From Gallionella sp. (lineage in GTDB: Bacteria > Pseudomonadota > Gammaproteobacteria > Burkholderiales > Gallionellaceae): a stretch of DNA of 37,814 nt. Location of the stretch: positions 1 through 37,814 of the forward strand of contig JAUYJO010000065.1 of the NCBI GenBank assembly GCA_030700315.1, read 5' to 3'. A program made the position numbers and the translations under genes. The notes under the pieces are model-generated. The model was not told where the DNA came from, did no database searches, and worked only from the letters and a program-made list of their open reading frames with translations. Shown piece after piece: positions 7,171 to 15,834 of this stretch; position 1 is the first letter of the stretch, and the number at the start of each line of letters is the position of its first letter.

Positions 7171-9582
7171 ATGAGCATCGAGCAAACCAGCGAAGACCAA
7201 TCCAGTCTCTTTCCCGATGAGCAAATCACCGCCCCAGAAGTTGCGGCAGAACTGATAGAACCGGCAGCAGCGCCCGGCGGCAACGGCGGCGCAAGACAGT
7301 TCGCCCCGCTGCCCGCGCTGCCGGATGGCGATGATGTGCCGATTGCGCAGTATGCCGAGCGCGCCTATCTGGAATACGCCATTTCCGTAGTAAAAGGCCG
7401 TGCGCTGCCGGACGTGTGCGACGGCCAGAAGCCGGTGCAGCGGCGCATTCTTTACGCGATGCGCGCGATGGGGCTGAACCACGGCAGCAAACACGTCAAG
7501 TCGGCGCGCGTGGTCGGCGACGTGCTGGGCAAATATCATCCGCACGGCGATTCATCCGCCTATGAAGCCATGGTGCGCCTGGCACAGGACTTCTCGCTGC
7601 GTTATCCGCTGGTGGACGGGCAGGGCAATTTTGGCACGCGCGACGGCGACAACGCGGCGGCCATGCGCTACACCGAGACACGCCTCACCACGCTCGCCGA
7701 ACTGCTGCTGTCCGAAATCGACATGGGCACGGTGGATTTCGTGCCCAATTACGACGGCGCATTTCAGGAGCCCGCCATGCTCCCGGCACGTCTGCCAATG
7801 GTGCTGCTCAACGGCGCATCGGGCATCGCGGTCGGCATGGCGACGGAAATTCCCTCGCACAATCTGCGTGAAGTTGCGGATGCCGCCGTGCAACTGGTGC
7901 GCAATCCCGACCTCGGCGACGATGTTCTGCTCGCCTGCATCCACGGGCCGGACTTCCCCGGCGGAGGGCAAATCATCTCGTCCGCGCGCGACATCCGCGA
8001 ATGCTATCTGAGCGGACGCGGCTCGCTAAAGATGCGCGCCCGATGGACCGTCGAAGAACTGGCGCGCGGCCAGTGGCAAATCGTCGTGTACGAACTCCCG
8101 CATGGTGTTTCAACCCGCAAAGTGCTGGAAGAAATCGACGAGCTGACCAACCCGAAAGTCAAAGCCAACAAGAAGAGCCTGACGCAGGATCAGGTGCAGA
8201 ACAAGCAACTGCTGCTGTCGGTGCTGGATGCGGTGGCCGACGAGTCCGACAAGTCGCAGGCCGTGCGTCTGGTGTTCCAGCCCAGGTCCTCGCGCCAGAC
8301 GCAGGACGAGCTGATGAATGTGCTGCTAGCACACACCAGCCTGGAATCTTCTGCCCCCATCAATATGACTATGATCGGGCTGGACGGACGCCCGCAGCAG
8401 AAGCCGCTGACCCGGATCATCCGCGAATGGGTGGAGTTCCGCCTGCACACCGTGCGCCGCCGCAGCGAGTATCGTTTGGCCCAGGTCAACGACCGCCTGC
8501 ACATCCTTGAAGGCCGCATGGTGGTCTTCCTCAACCTCGATGAAGTAATCGCCCTGATCCGCGAATCGGATGATCCCAAGGCCGCGTTGATCGCAAGATT
8601 CGAACTTTCCGAGCGCCAAGCAGAAGACATACTGGAAATCCGCCTGCGCCAGTTGGCGCGCATGGAAGGCATCCGCATCGAAAAAGAAGTGAAGGCGCTG
8701 GAGAAAGAACGCCGCGAGCTGACGCGCCTGTTATCCAAGGAAAGCGCACTGCGCGAACAGGTCGCCGAAGAGATCGAAGCAGATGCCGCGACCTACGGCG
8801 ACGAGCGCCGCACGCTGGTCAAGGAAGCAGAAAAGTCGGCGCTCGTTGCGCTGGTAATCAACGAACCGGTGACTGTGATCCTCTCCAACAAACACTGGGT
8901 GCGCAGCCGTCAGGGGCATGGCTTGGATTTGTCGGCGCTCACTTTCAAGGATGGCGACAGCATGCTGGACAAATTCGAGTGCCGCACCACCGACCACTGC
9001 ATCGTGATCTGCGACAACGGCCGCGTGTGCAGCATCCCCGTCGCGCAATTGCCCTCGGGGCGAGGCGATGGCGCACCGCTCTCCACCTTCATTGATCTCG
9101 CTCCTGGAGCCAAAATCGCGCACGCGCTATGTGGCAAATCCGAGCAGAACTTATTGATTTCGACCTCCTCCGGTTACGGCTTTCTTTGCACGCTCGGCGA
9201 CATGGTGGGCAGGCAGAAAGCGGGGAAACAATTCATCTCCGTAGATCGGGAAGCTATCCTGATGCCGGCCCCTTTCACGCCCACCGAACAATCATTGGTG
9301 GCAGCGGTATCCGGCGGCGGCAGATTGTTGGTGTTCCTGCTGGCCGAAATGAAGCGCCTGCCGGGCGGCGGCAAAGGTGTCATCATCATGGGGCTGGGGG
9401 AAGGCGACGAATTGGCGGCCGTTTCCGTCATCAACCAGGCCGAAGTAAAAATTATCGGCAAGGCCGGAACACGCGAGCAAGCCGTCAAATTGCCTGGCGC
9501 GGTTCTGCACGGTTATTTCGGCAAGCGTGCGCGCGGCGGCAAGCAACTCCAGGCCCGGTTAAAACCTATGCGGATTGAGTGA
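7171..9582 (+). CDS. parC: DNA topoisomerase IV subunit A (ParC)
   Basis: The DNA-cleaving subunit of topoisomerase IV. The catalytic tyrosine is Tyr167 in [10 protein letters not shown]. The winged helix holds [15 protein letters not shown]; Ser128 and Glu132 correspond to E. coli Ser80 and Glu84, the usual quinolone-resistance positions, and both are the susceptible residues. The tower and coiled-coil gate follow, with a C-terminal beta-pinwheel at about residues 560-800 with repeated [12 protein letters not shown]-like blades. About 50 poorly conserved, Ala/Pro/Glu-rich residues precede the first conserved block, so this ParC (803 residues) is extended at its N-terminus compared with E. 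coli (752). It lies two bases after parE. Confidence 0.97.
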   Translation: MSIEQTSEDQSSLFPDEQITAPEVAAELIEPAAAPGGNGGARQFAPLPALPDGDDVPIAQYAERAYLEYAISVVKGRALPDVCDGQKPVQRRILYAMRAMGLNHGSKHVKSARVVGDVLGKYHPHGDSSAYEAMVRLAQDFSLRYPLVDGQGNFGTRDGDNAAAMRYTETRLTTLAELLLSEIDMGTVDFVPNYDGAFQEPAMLPARLPMVLLNGASGIAVGMATEIPSHNLREVADAAVQLVRNPDLGDDVLLACIHGPDFPGGGQIISSARDIRECYLSGRGSLKMRARWTVEELARGQWQIVVYELPHGVSTRKVLEEIDELTNPKVKANKKSLTQDQVQNKQLLLSVLDAVADESDKSQAVRLVFQPRSSRQTQDELMNVLLAHTSLESSAPINMTMIGLDGRPQQKPLTRIIREWVEFRLHTVRRRSEYRLAQVNDRLHILEGRMVVFLNLDEVIALIRESDDPKAALIARFELSERQAEDILEIRLRQLARMEGIRIEKEVKALEKERRELTRLLSKESALREQVAEEIEADAATYGDERRTLVKEAEKSALVALVINEPVTVILSNKHWVRSRQGHGLDLSALTFKDGDSMLDKFECRTTDHCIVICDNGRVCSIPVAQLPSGRGDGAPLSTFIDLAPGAKIAHALCGKSEQNLLISTSSGYGFLCTLGDMVGRQKAGKQFISVDREAILMPAPFTPTEQSLVAAVSGGGRLLVFLLAEMKRLPGGGKGVIIMGLGEGDELAAVSVINQAEVKIIGKAGTREQAVKLPGAVLHGYFGKRARGGKQLQARLKPMRIE

Positions 9583-9668
9583 TTGCCGCATCTTGCCAGG
9601 CAATGCTGACACTCCCCTGCTTCCCCACACCGATTAGATCGTTTGCCATCTGGAATCCGGTGCGAAAC

Positions 9669-9677
9669 TGGTATAAA
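9669..9677 (+). promoter_or_regulatory. Extended -10 promoter candidate for the NarL-type regulator
   Basis: TGGTATAAA, an extended -10 element (TGn before TATAAA), sits 31 bases before the start codon. No good -35 box is seen at 16-18 bases. Confidence 0.35.
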
Positions 9678-9707
9678 TGACGCATACGCAAAAAAGGGGT
9701 TTTTGTT

Positions 9708-10349
9708 ATGGTTGTTCGCGTAATGATAATTGACGACCACAATCTGGTTCGTGCCGGGTTGTCTCGATTCCTGAATGAGTCGGCAGGCATTGAAGTCGTT
9801 GCTGAAGCCGCCAACGGCGAAGAGCTGTTGCAGAGATTGCGCACTATCCAGACTGACCTTTTGTTGCTCGATATGACCATGCCCGGCCTGAGCGGCGCGG
9901 AACTGATCACCCGTATCAAAAGCCTCTATCCTGCCCTGCATATCCTAGTGCTCAGCATGCACAATGAAACACAGGTTGTGTCGAGTGCCTTAAAGGCGGG
10001 AGCATCCGGTTATATCTGCAAAGACTGTTCGCCAAAAGTGCTGCTTGATGCTATCCAAAAAACCATGGAGACCGGCAAATATCTCAATCCGGAAATGGCC
10101 GAAAAACTGGCATTTTTCTCCACGTCCGCCTCGACAGAGCCGGACGATGTTGAGTTTATGCTGTCGGATCGGGAGATGGAAATTTTCCGCCTGATCGTGG
10201 CAGGAAAAAATATCAGCGAAATTGCCCAGCAACTTTTTATCAGCGACAAGACGGTCAGCACACACAAAGCACGCCTGCTCAAAAAACTCGGCTTGAAAAA
10301 TACCGTAGAGCTGGTGCGCTATTCCATGCAGCAGAAATTGTTCGGTTGA
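9708..10349 (+). CDS. NarL/FixJ-family response regulator
   Basis: A 213-residue cytosolic transcription factor. The receiver domain is at residues 3-118 with acidic pocket Asp9-Asp10, phosphoacceptor Asp55 in LLLLDMTMPG, Ser83 and Lys105. The C-terminal LuxR-type helix-turn-helix is at about 150-206, with LSDREMEIFRLIVAG and ISDKTVSTHKARLLKKLGL. All signalling residues are intact. The histidine kinase gene follows after 138 bases in the same direction, and its HisKA_3 type is the class that usually pairs with NarL-type regulators. Target genes cannot be read from the sequence. The 9-base direct repeat GGCTGCCAA at 10359-10367 and 10371-10379 in the spacer before the kinase is one possible binding site. 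Confidence 0.93.
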   Translation: MVVRVMIIDDHNLVRAGLSRFLNESAGIEVVAEAANGEELLQRLRTIQTDLLLLDMTMPGLSGAELITRIKSLYPALHILVLSMHNETQVVSSALKAGASGYICKDCSPKVLLDAIQKTMETGKYLNPEMAEKLAFFSTSASTEPDDVEFMLSDREMEIFRLIVAGKNISEIAQQLFISDKTVSTHKARLLKKLGLKNTVELVRYSMQQKLFG

Positions 10350-10487
10350 ACGTGGCAAGGCTGCCAAGATGGCTGCCAAAGCTGTGCCGTTGCCCATGAC
10401 CTCAAGCACCCAGCCACATTGCCTCCCGCAAGATGGCAAGTGGGCTGAAGCGCATGACTCTCTGAACTTGAATAAGAACGCGGATTC

Positions 10488-12050
10488 ATGACCCATCCAG
10501 ATGAAGAAATTCAACACATGACACAATTGCGGGCGGCAGCCGAGAAGCAGCTCGCCGACGCTTCATGGGGCGCGAATACGCTGTCCGATAGCAATGCAAT
10601 CACGCGCAGAATTCTGGATACCGCGCTCGATGGCTTTTGGCGCATGGGTATCCAAGGCAACCTGCTCGACGTCAATCCTGCCTACTGCAAACAATCCGGT
10701 TACACGCGCGAAGAGTTGCTGGGTTTGCATGTCTTTGATCTGGAAGCGTTGGAGAGCCGCGCAGACACCGCCAAGCACATAAAGCGCGTCATCGAGATTG
10801 GTCAAGGCCAGTTTGAATCCCTGCATTACCGCAAGGACGGATCGACCTGGCCGGTCGAAGTGAGCGTCACCTACCATAAAAATAATGGGGGCGAGTTTTT
10901 CGCATTTTTACGCGACATCAGCGAGCGCAAACGGAGCGAGGAAATGTTGCGCAAGCTCTCCATCGCGGTCGAACAAGGCCCCGCCTCAGTGCTCATCACC
11001 GACACTCAATCCCGCATCCAGTATGTTAATCCCCAGTTTACCGAGATTACCGGTTATAGCGCAGCCGAAGTGATCGGGCGAACCCCGAGCATGTTCCAGT
11101 CGGGGCAGACCTCCAAGGAAACCTATCGTGAGCTGTGGGGCAAGCTGCGCAACGGCCTGACATGGCATGGCGAACTGCTCAACAAACGCAAAAACGGCGG
11201 ACTTTATTGGGAAGATGTCAACATCGCTCCCGTCAAAACCACGGCAGGCGTCATTACCCACTATGTCGGCATAAAAACTGACATTACGTGGCGCAAGCAG
11301 GCCGAAACTCTCGTCCACGCATCGCTGGAAATCGAGGCTTCGCGCAAAGCGGTGCGTAACCTTGCGGCGCATGTAGAGAATCAACGCGAAGAAGAGCGCA
11401 AAATCATTGCCCGCGAGATTCACGATGAACTGGGGCAGATATTGTCGGTATTGCGCATGGATATTGCCCTGCTGAAAGACCGGACGGGCATGGATAACGC
11501 CGTGATGGACGACATTGAGCGCGGCATGCTGGGGCTGGTGGATCAGGCCATACAGGCGGTGCGTAATGTTTCCCACAGCCTGCGCCCGGTACAGCTAGGC
11601 ATGGGGAGCATCGCAGCCATCGAATGGCTTTGCACGGAGTTGACCAAACATAGCGGAATTTCATGCGCGCTGAAAGCAGTTGATGATATCGACGCCCTCC
11701 CCGAAAACATCGCCCTGATTTTATTTCGTATCGTGCAGGAATCACTTACCAATGTAGCGCGTCACGCCGCGGCGACCGGGGTGGATATAACTATCACAAC
11801 CAGCAACGGTGCTATTAAGGTTGAAATACGCGATAACGGCAAGGGATTTGATGTGAAAAATCTGGGCGTCATTAAATCGTTCGGCCTGCTCGGAATGAGT
11901 GAACGCGCCATTTCAATAGGCGGGGAATTGAACGTAACCAGCAAGCTCGGGCAGGGGACCATAATCACCCTGCACATTCCAAATGATCCGACGACGGGGG
12001 CAAAAAGCGAAAAATTCGCCACAGCCGGTGATGCCTCCGCAGGCAAGTGA
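10488..12050 (+). CDS. PAS-PAS histidine kinase, HisKA_3 type
   Basis: A 520-residue cytosolic sensor kinase with no membrane segment or signal peptide. Order: PAS 1 at about 40-148 ending in FLRDISERKRSEE, PAS 2 with PAC at about 155-270, and a dimerisation helix with phosphoacceptor His312 in IIAREIHDELGQILS. The ATPase domain at about 400-500 holds the N box (QESLTNVARHA, 417-427), DNGKGF at 449-454 and GLLGM at 466-470. The PAS domains lack an obvious heme or flavin signature, so the input signal is unknown; a soluble intracellular cue is likely. It pairs with the NarL-type regulator upstream. A second in-frame ATG at 10518 is possible, but 10488 is kept. Confidence 0.93.
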   Translation: MTHPDEEIQHMTQLRAAAEKQLADASWGANTLSDSNAITRRILDTALDGFWRMGIQGNLLDVNPAYCKQSGYTREELLGLHVFDLEALESRADTAKHIKRVIEIGQGQFESLHYRKDGSTWPVEVSVTYHKNNGGEFFAFLRDISERKRSEEMLRKLSIAVEQGPASVLITDTQSRIQYVNPQFTEITGYSAAEVIGRTPSMFQSGQTSKETYRELWGKLRNGLTWHGELLNKRKNGGLYWEDVNIAPVKTTAGVITHYVGIKTDITWRKQAETLVHASLEIEASRKAVRNLAAHVENQREEERKIIAREIHDELGQILSVLRMDIALLKDRTGMDNAVMDDIERGMLGLVDQAIQAVRNVSHSLRPVQLGMGSIAAIEWLCTELTKHSGISCALKAVDDIDALPENIALILFRIVQESLTNVARHAAATGVDITITTSNGAIKVEIRDNGKGFDVKNLGVIKSFGLLGMSERAISIGGELNVTSKLGQGTIITLHIPNDPTTGAKSEKFATAGDASAGK

Positions 12051-12318
12051 CACGGCGAAAAGTAGCCTCAAAATTGGCTCTTCCCGCCATGCGGTTTTAC
12101 ACGTCCCCACTCTGTCGCGCTTTGCTGTCCATTTAGCACGAGTTGTTTAAAGTAGATTCTCAATCTCGTCAGAATTTGCTTATCTTGTATCAGGCGATCC
12201 TCACCCTGTTCCGCGCAAAAAACTACAGCAAAATCATTCCTCCCTGATATTTTCTCAAGCGCTTATTTTGTAGAATCCATATCAGAGCAAAACGACATTA
12301 TTCATCTGCGGGGGCATC
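12051..12318. other. Spacer between kinase and small downstream gene
   Basis: No gene is seen. The AT-rich part near 12250-12300 includes TAGAAT, a possible -10 box for the next gene, but without a clear -35 box. The sequence GGGGG at 12310-12314 can serve as ribosome-binding site for the ATG at 12319. Confidence 0.4.
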
Positions 12319-12774
12319 ATGGCGAATATTCGAAATAATTCAAGCATTGCGAATGAACTCATACAAATTGAACCCGAGAATCTGTTCGACATAATTAACG
12401 AGATGATTTGCTCGATTGAGGCAAGGGATAATGCCGCACTGCTAGATAAGCTTGAAATGCTTGAAAGTGCTCTGCGCGCCTATTTTTCCGCCAGAGGAAA
12501 TGTTTCATTGGCACTCGATTCAGATTTCCCCCAATACGCGATTTCGCACCAATCGTTGCTCAACAAAATTAAGCGAATAAAAGATTGGCTGCGGGTTGAA
12601 AATGGATACTACTCCAAACGCGAAGCAAAAAATTACATCGATTCCTTATGGAGTTATCTATTGCAACACGTCGAGGATGATGAGAATTTGCTGAAGTTCA
12701 TGCTGGCAAAAGATTTCCACGATTTCGAACCCATCCGAAAAAACAATACCCCCATCCTGCATTGCAGCGGGTAG
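12319..12774 (+). CDS. Small all-helical protein, possibly a degenerate hemerythrin-like domain
   Basis: A 151-residue soluble protein. I do not recognise it with certainty. Its layout follows bacteriohemerythrin: ENLFDIINEM at 20-29 sits where the family has QHxxLFDLINxL, then a long helix, DFPQYAISHQSLLNKIKRIKDWL at 69-91 resembles the YP...H...H stretch, and LWSYLLQHVEDDENLL at 110-125 resembles WLxxHIxxxD. Most iron ligands would be missing: the first His is Pro19 and the HFxxEE motif is absent. His77, His117 and Glu122 could remain. It lies between a two-component pair and a receiver-phosphatase, all in one direction, so a signalling role is plausible. The fold is a proposal from pattern only. 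Confidence 0.45.
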   Translation: MANIRNNSSIANELIQIEPENLFDIINEMICSIEARDNAALLDKLEMLESALRAYFSARGNVSLALDSDFPQYAISHQSLLNKIKRIKDWLRVENGYYSKREAKNYIDSLWSYLLQHVEDDENLLKFMLAKDFHDFEPIRKNNTPILHCSG

Positions 12775-12924
12775 TGCCAGTATCCGGGATATCTTGCAAA
12801 GCGACCCACTCGACATCAACCGCTTCCCCAGCAAACCAGTCAGGTTTGAAACATATGCCAGGGTTGCATCCTGGGGTACTATTGGCCGCCGATAAACAAA
12901 CCGTCAGTGTGCCCCCAGTTATTT

Positions 12925-15288
12925 ATGATGCAAATAGCCACGCAATCACAACTGCATATCCTGTTGCTGGAGGACTCGCCGACTGATGCCGAGTTGATTG
13001 AGCGCGAGCTGCGAAAAACCGGCCTGAATTTCGTTACGATGCGCCTGAAATCTCGCGAGGCGTTTGCCCGTGCGCTCAAGGACTTCCTGCCGGACATCGT
13101 CCTGTCCGACTACAACCTCCCCGGTTTCAGCGGCCTGGCCGCACTGGAAATGGTGAAGCGCGATTACCCGGAAATACCGGTGATCATGGTTACCGGTGCG
13201 CTTTCCGATCAAGAGGCCGTGAATCTGCTCCAGGCCGGTGCCAATGATTATGCGCTTAAAGACCGGCTGGCGCGCCTGGCGCCTGCTGTGCAGCATGCCC
13301 TGCTGGTCAAGGAGGATAACAAAGCCAGAAAATTTGCCGAAGCGCAATTGTTGGAGCGGGAGCTGCAGTACCGCACTTTGGCTGACTCGGGCCAAGCGCT
13401 GATCTGGGCATCCGACACTGACAAGCTATGCAACTACTTCAACAAAGTTTGGCTGGAATTCACCGGGCGCAGCTTTGAGCAGGAGCAAGGTAACGGCTGG
13501 ACTGAGAGGGTCCACCCTGACGATTTGCCGCATTGTGTGGATGTATACGTGTCAGCTTTTGAGCGGCGCGAAAAATTCAGCATGGACTACCGGTTACGCC
13601 ACCACGATGGAGAGTACCGCTGGATACAGGACGATGGTTGCCCGCGCTATGACAGCAATGGTGTATTCGTCGGCTATATCGGTTACTGCCTTGACATCTC
13701 GGAGCGCAAACATGCGGAAGAAGCGCTGTCACGTTACGCCCATGATATGGGCGAACGCATCAAGGAGATTTCCTGTCTTCGCGACATCACTGCGCTGTCA
13801 TTAAAAAAGAATCGAAGCCTGGAGAGCATACTCAACAGCTGTGCCCGGCGCATACCTGAAGGGTGGCTTGACCCATCATCCATTTGCGCCCGCATCCGCC
13901 TTGAAAACCAGACTTTTGAGACACCCGGCTTCAAGGAGACCGAATGGAAACTTGCTGCAGCGATTCCACTTGCTGAAAATAGGCCGGCAGTTGTCGAAGT
14001 TTTCTACATGGGCGACGTCAGCGAGGTTGCCCAAAATCCGTTTCTTGATGAAGAGCGCGAGCTGATTGGCTCTATAGCCGTGCAGCTAGGGCTATCTCTG
14101 GAACGCCGCTGGGCTGAAGAAAAATTAAAACTCCAACATGAAAGCCTGCGCGATAGTGAAGAACGCCTGCGTACTATCATCGAAAATTCGATGGATGCAG
14201 TCGTACAGATAGATTCCAGAGGGGTCATCACCGGTTGGAGCAGCCAAGCAGAGGAAGTTCTCGGTTGGGCTAAAGATGAGGCGATCGGGCGAGAGATACA
14301 TGAAACGATTATTCCCCCCATGCATCGCGAGGCGCATGTGCGTGGCATGGAACATTTCAAGCGCACCGGCGAAGGGCCTATTCTGAATAAACGCATAGAA
14401 ATTGTGGGGCTGCATCGCAAAGGTCACGAGTTCCCCATCGAATTGGCAGTGGCTCCAATCAAAACGCAAAGCGAATACGAATTCAGTGCATTCATCCGCG
14501 ACATCACCAAGCGCAAAGAATTCGAGTCAGAAATATTGCGTTCCAACATTGAGCTGGAAAAATTTAACTCCGCCATTTCCAGCGACCTGCTGGTCGCTCG
14601 GGATGTGATGGACTACATCATGCGCTCGGATGGGTTGCGTGATCGGCAAATCCGCCACTTTCAGCGCCCGACCCAGCAATTCAGCGGAGATGTTATCGCT
14701 GCCGGGCGGGATAATAAGGGAGACTTGCGTGTCATGCTGGCGGATGTTGCCGGGCACGGCCTGCAAGCCGCGCTATTTTTGCTGCCTATCTTCCGGGTAT
14801 TTCGTGCCATGGTGAAAAAAGGGTTTACCACCAGCGACATCGTCACGGAAATTAACCAGACCATGCGGGGAATTGCCGAGACCGGGCGCTTCATTGCGGC
14901 AGCGGTAGCGCACATTACTCGCGACGGCTCCGCTATTGAAATCTGGAACGGCGGAATCCCCACTGCTTTCTATGTGCAAAAGAATGGTGAGCTGTATAAG
15001 TTTCGCTCGCGGCATCTTCCATTGGGTGTGGTGGATGCCGATGCCTTTGAAGCGGCTACCGAATTTTTTCATGCGCAGCCGGGTGCGCTCCTGCTCTGCT
15101 CGGATGGTTTGACCGAAGCGGAGAATGCTTCCGGTGAGCCATTCGGCGAAGCGCGATTTGAGGTCATACTCAGAACATCGCCGCCGGATAGATTGTTCGA
15201 TAATATATTATCTGCTCTTGAAACCCATCTTGGAGAATGCCTCGCGCATGACGATTTATCCTTGATGCTTGCACAATGCGGTGATTGA
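12925..15288 (+). CDS. Response regulator with PAS domains and PP2C (RsbU/SpoIIE) phosphatase output
   Basis: A 787-residue cytosolic protein. Receiver at about 10-125 with phosphoacceptor Asp62 in DIVLSDYNLPG, PAS/PAC at about 150-262 (WTERVHPDD, ending LDISERKHAEE), a GAF-like region at about 280-395, a second PAS/PAC at about 412-535, and a C-terminal PPM/SpoIIE serine phosphatase at about 560-787. Metal-binding parts of the phosphatase are present: QFSGDVIAAGR, LADVAGHGLQAAL, LLCSDGLTEAEN and AHDDLSLML. Proteins of this kind dephosphorylate an anti-sigma-factor antagonist to switch a general response. No STAS antagonist or HPT/anti-sigma gene is nearby, so its partner is elsewhere. Start choice: ATG 12925 (ATG 12928 and GTG 12907 are alternatives; none has a strong ribosome-binding site). 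Confidence 0.9.
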   Translation: MMQIATQSQLHILLLEDSPTDAELIERELRKTGLNFVTMRLKSREAFARALKDFLPDIVLSDYNLPGFSGLAALEMVKRDYPEIPVIMVTGALSDQEAVNLLQAGANDYALKDRLARLAPAVQHALLVKEDNKARKFAEAQLLERELQYRTLADSGQALIWASDTDKLCNYFNKVWLEFTGRSFEQEQGNGWTERVHPDDLPHCVDVYVSAFERREKFSMDYRLRHHDGEYRWIQDDGCPRYDSNGVFVGYIGYCLDISERKHAEEALSRYAHDMGERIKEISCLRDITALSLKKNRSLESILNSCARRIPEGWLDPSSICARIRLENQTFETPGFKETEWKLAAAIPLAENRPAVVEVFYMGDVSEVAQNPFLDEERELIGSIAVQLGLSLERRWAEEKLKLQHESLRDSEERLRTIIENSMDAVVQIDSRGVITGWSSQAEEVLGWAKDEAIGREIHETIIPPMHREAHVRGMEHFKRTGEGPILNKRIEIVGLHRKGHEFPIELAVAPIKTQSEYEFSAFIRDITKRKEFESEILRSNIELEKFNSAISSDLLVARDVMDYIMRSDGLRDRQIRHFQRPTQQFSGDVIAAGRDNKGDLRVMLADVAGHGLQAALFLLPIFRVFRAMVKKGFTTSDIVTEINQTMRGIAETGRFIAAAVAHITRDGSAIEIWNGGIPTAFYVQKNGELYKFRSRHLPLGVVDADAFEAATEFFHAQPGALLLCSDGLTEAENASGEPFGEARFEVILRTSPPDRLFDNILSALETHLGECLAHDDLSLMLAQCGD

Positions 15289-15318
15289 CTCACAGTTGTC
15301 CCATCAGGAATTCAGTTC

Positions 15319-15657
15319 ATGGATATAATAATTTTGCTCTTTATGCTGTTGTTGGCCGCGCTGGTGTGGTTCTGGTTTGACAGTCTGGGTGCCCTTGAGG
15401 TCGCCCGAAATATGGGCAAACATGCCTGTAGCGATGCGCAGGTGCAATTTCTCGACGACACGGTCGCCAACATCGCGCTGGCCTTGGTGCGCGACGAGTC
15501 TGGACGCAGGGTGTTACGCCGCACCTATCGTTTCGAATTCAGCGAAACCGGCAACACTCGGCTTGAAGGCCGACTAATCTTGCTTGGTGACAAAGTCGAA
15601 TCGGTAACGATGGAGCCTTATCAAATATTGCCCGAAGCGGATAACGATCGCGTTTGA
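15319..15657 (+). CDS. DUF3301 family membrane-anchored protein
   Basis: A 112-residue protein with one N-terminal membrane segment (residues 2-20, IIILLFMLLLAALVWFWF) followed by a soluble domain with DSLGALEVARNMGKHAC, VQFLDDTVA and RRTYRFEFSETG. These match the DUF3301 family, small proteins of beta- and gammaproteobacteria of unknown function. It follows the phosphatase gene by 30 bases in the same direction and may be co-transcribed. It converges with mutS across a MITE. The family is recognised; the function is unknown. Confidence 0.85.
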   Translation: MDIIILLFMLLLAALVWFWFDSLGALEVARNMGKHACSDAQVQFLDDTVANIALALVRDESGRRVLRRTYRFEFSETGNTRLEGRLILLGDKVESVTMEPYQILPEADNDRV

Positions 15658-15717
15658 CGTGAATTCGTGCAGCGACTCGTTTGCCACACTCACCCCGTCC
15701 GGCTTGGGAGTTGATAA

Positions 15718-15834
15718 CTAGGGAGGCGCTGATTTATTCGGTTTCGTCGTTCCCGCGGAGGCGGGAACCCAGTTAAATTAAGGCACTGGATCTCCGCCTT
15801 CGCGGAGATGACGAATAAATCAGCGCTTCCCTAG
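15718..15834. mobile_element. MITE with IS5-type ends and CTAG target duplication
   Basis: A 109-bp element (15722-15830) has 19-base terminal inverted repeats GGAGGCGCTGATTTATTCG and CGAATAAATCAGCGCTTCC with one mismatch, flanked by CTAG at 15718-15721 and 15831-15834. A CTAG-like four-base duplication is typical of IS5-group transposases. The inside carries a second imperfect palindrome (15745-15772 with 15786-15813) related to the core of the element at 4169-4347. There is no coding capacity, so it must have moved with a transposase supplied elsewhere. The downstream CTAG contains the mutS stop codon. Confidence 0.82.

Noticed and set aside
10359-10379. Direct repeat GGCTGCCAA as a proven binding site of the NarL-type regulator
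   Set aside because: Only two copies in one spacer and no second promoter to compare with; mentioned as a possibility only.
12907-12924. GTG start for the receiver-PAS-phosphatase
   Set aside because: No ribosome-binding site and the extra residues (VCPQLF) are not part of a receiver domain; ATG 12925 or 12928 is simpler.
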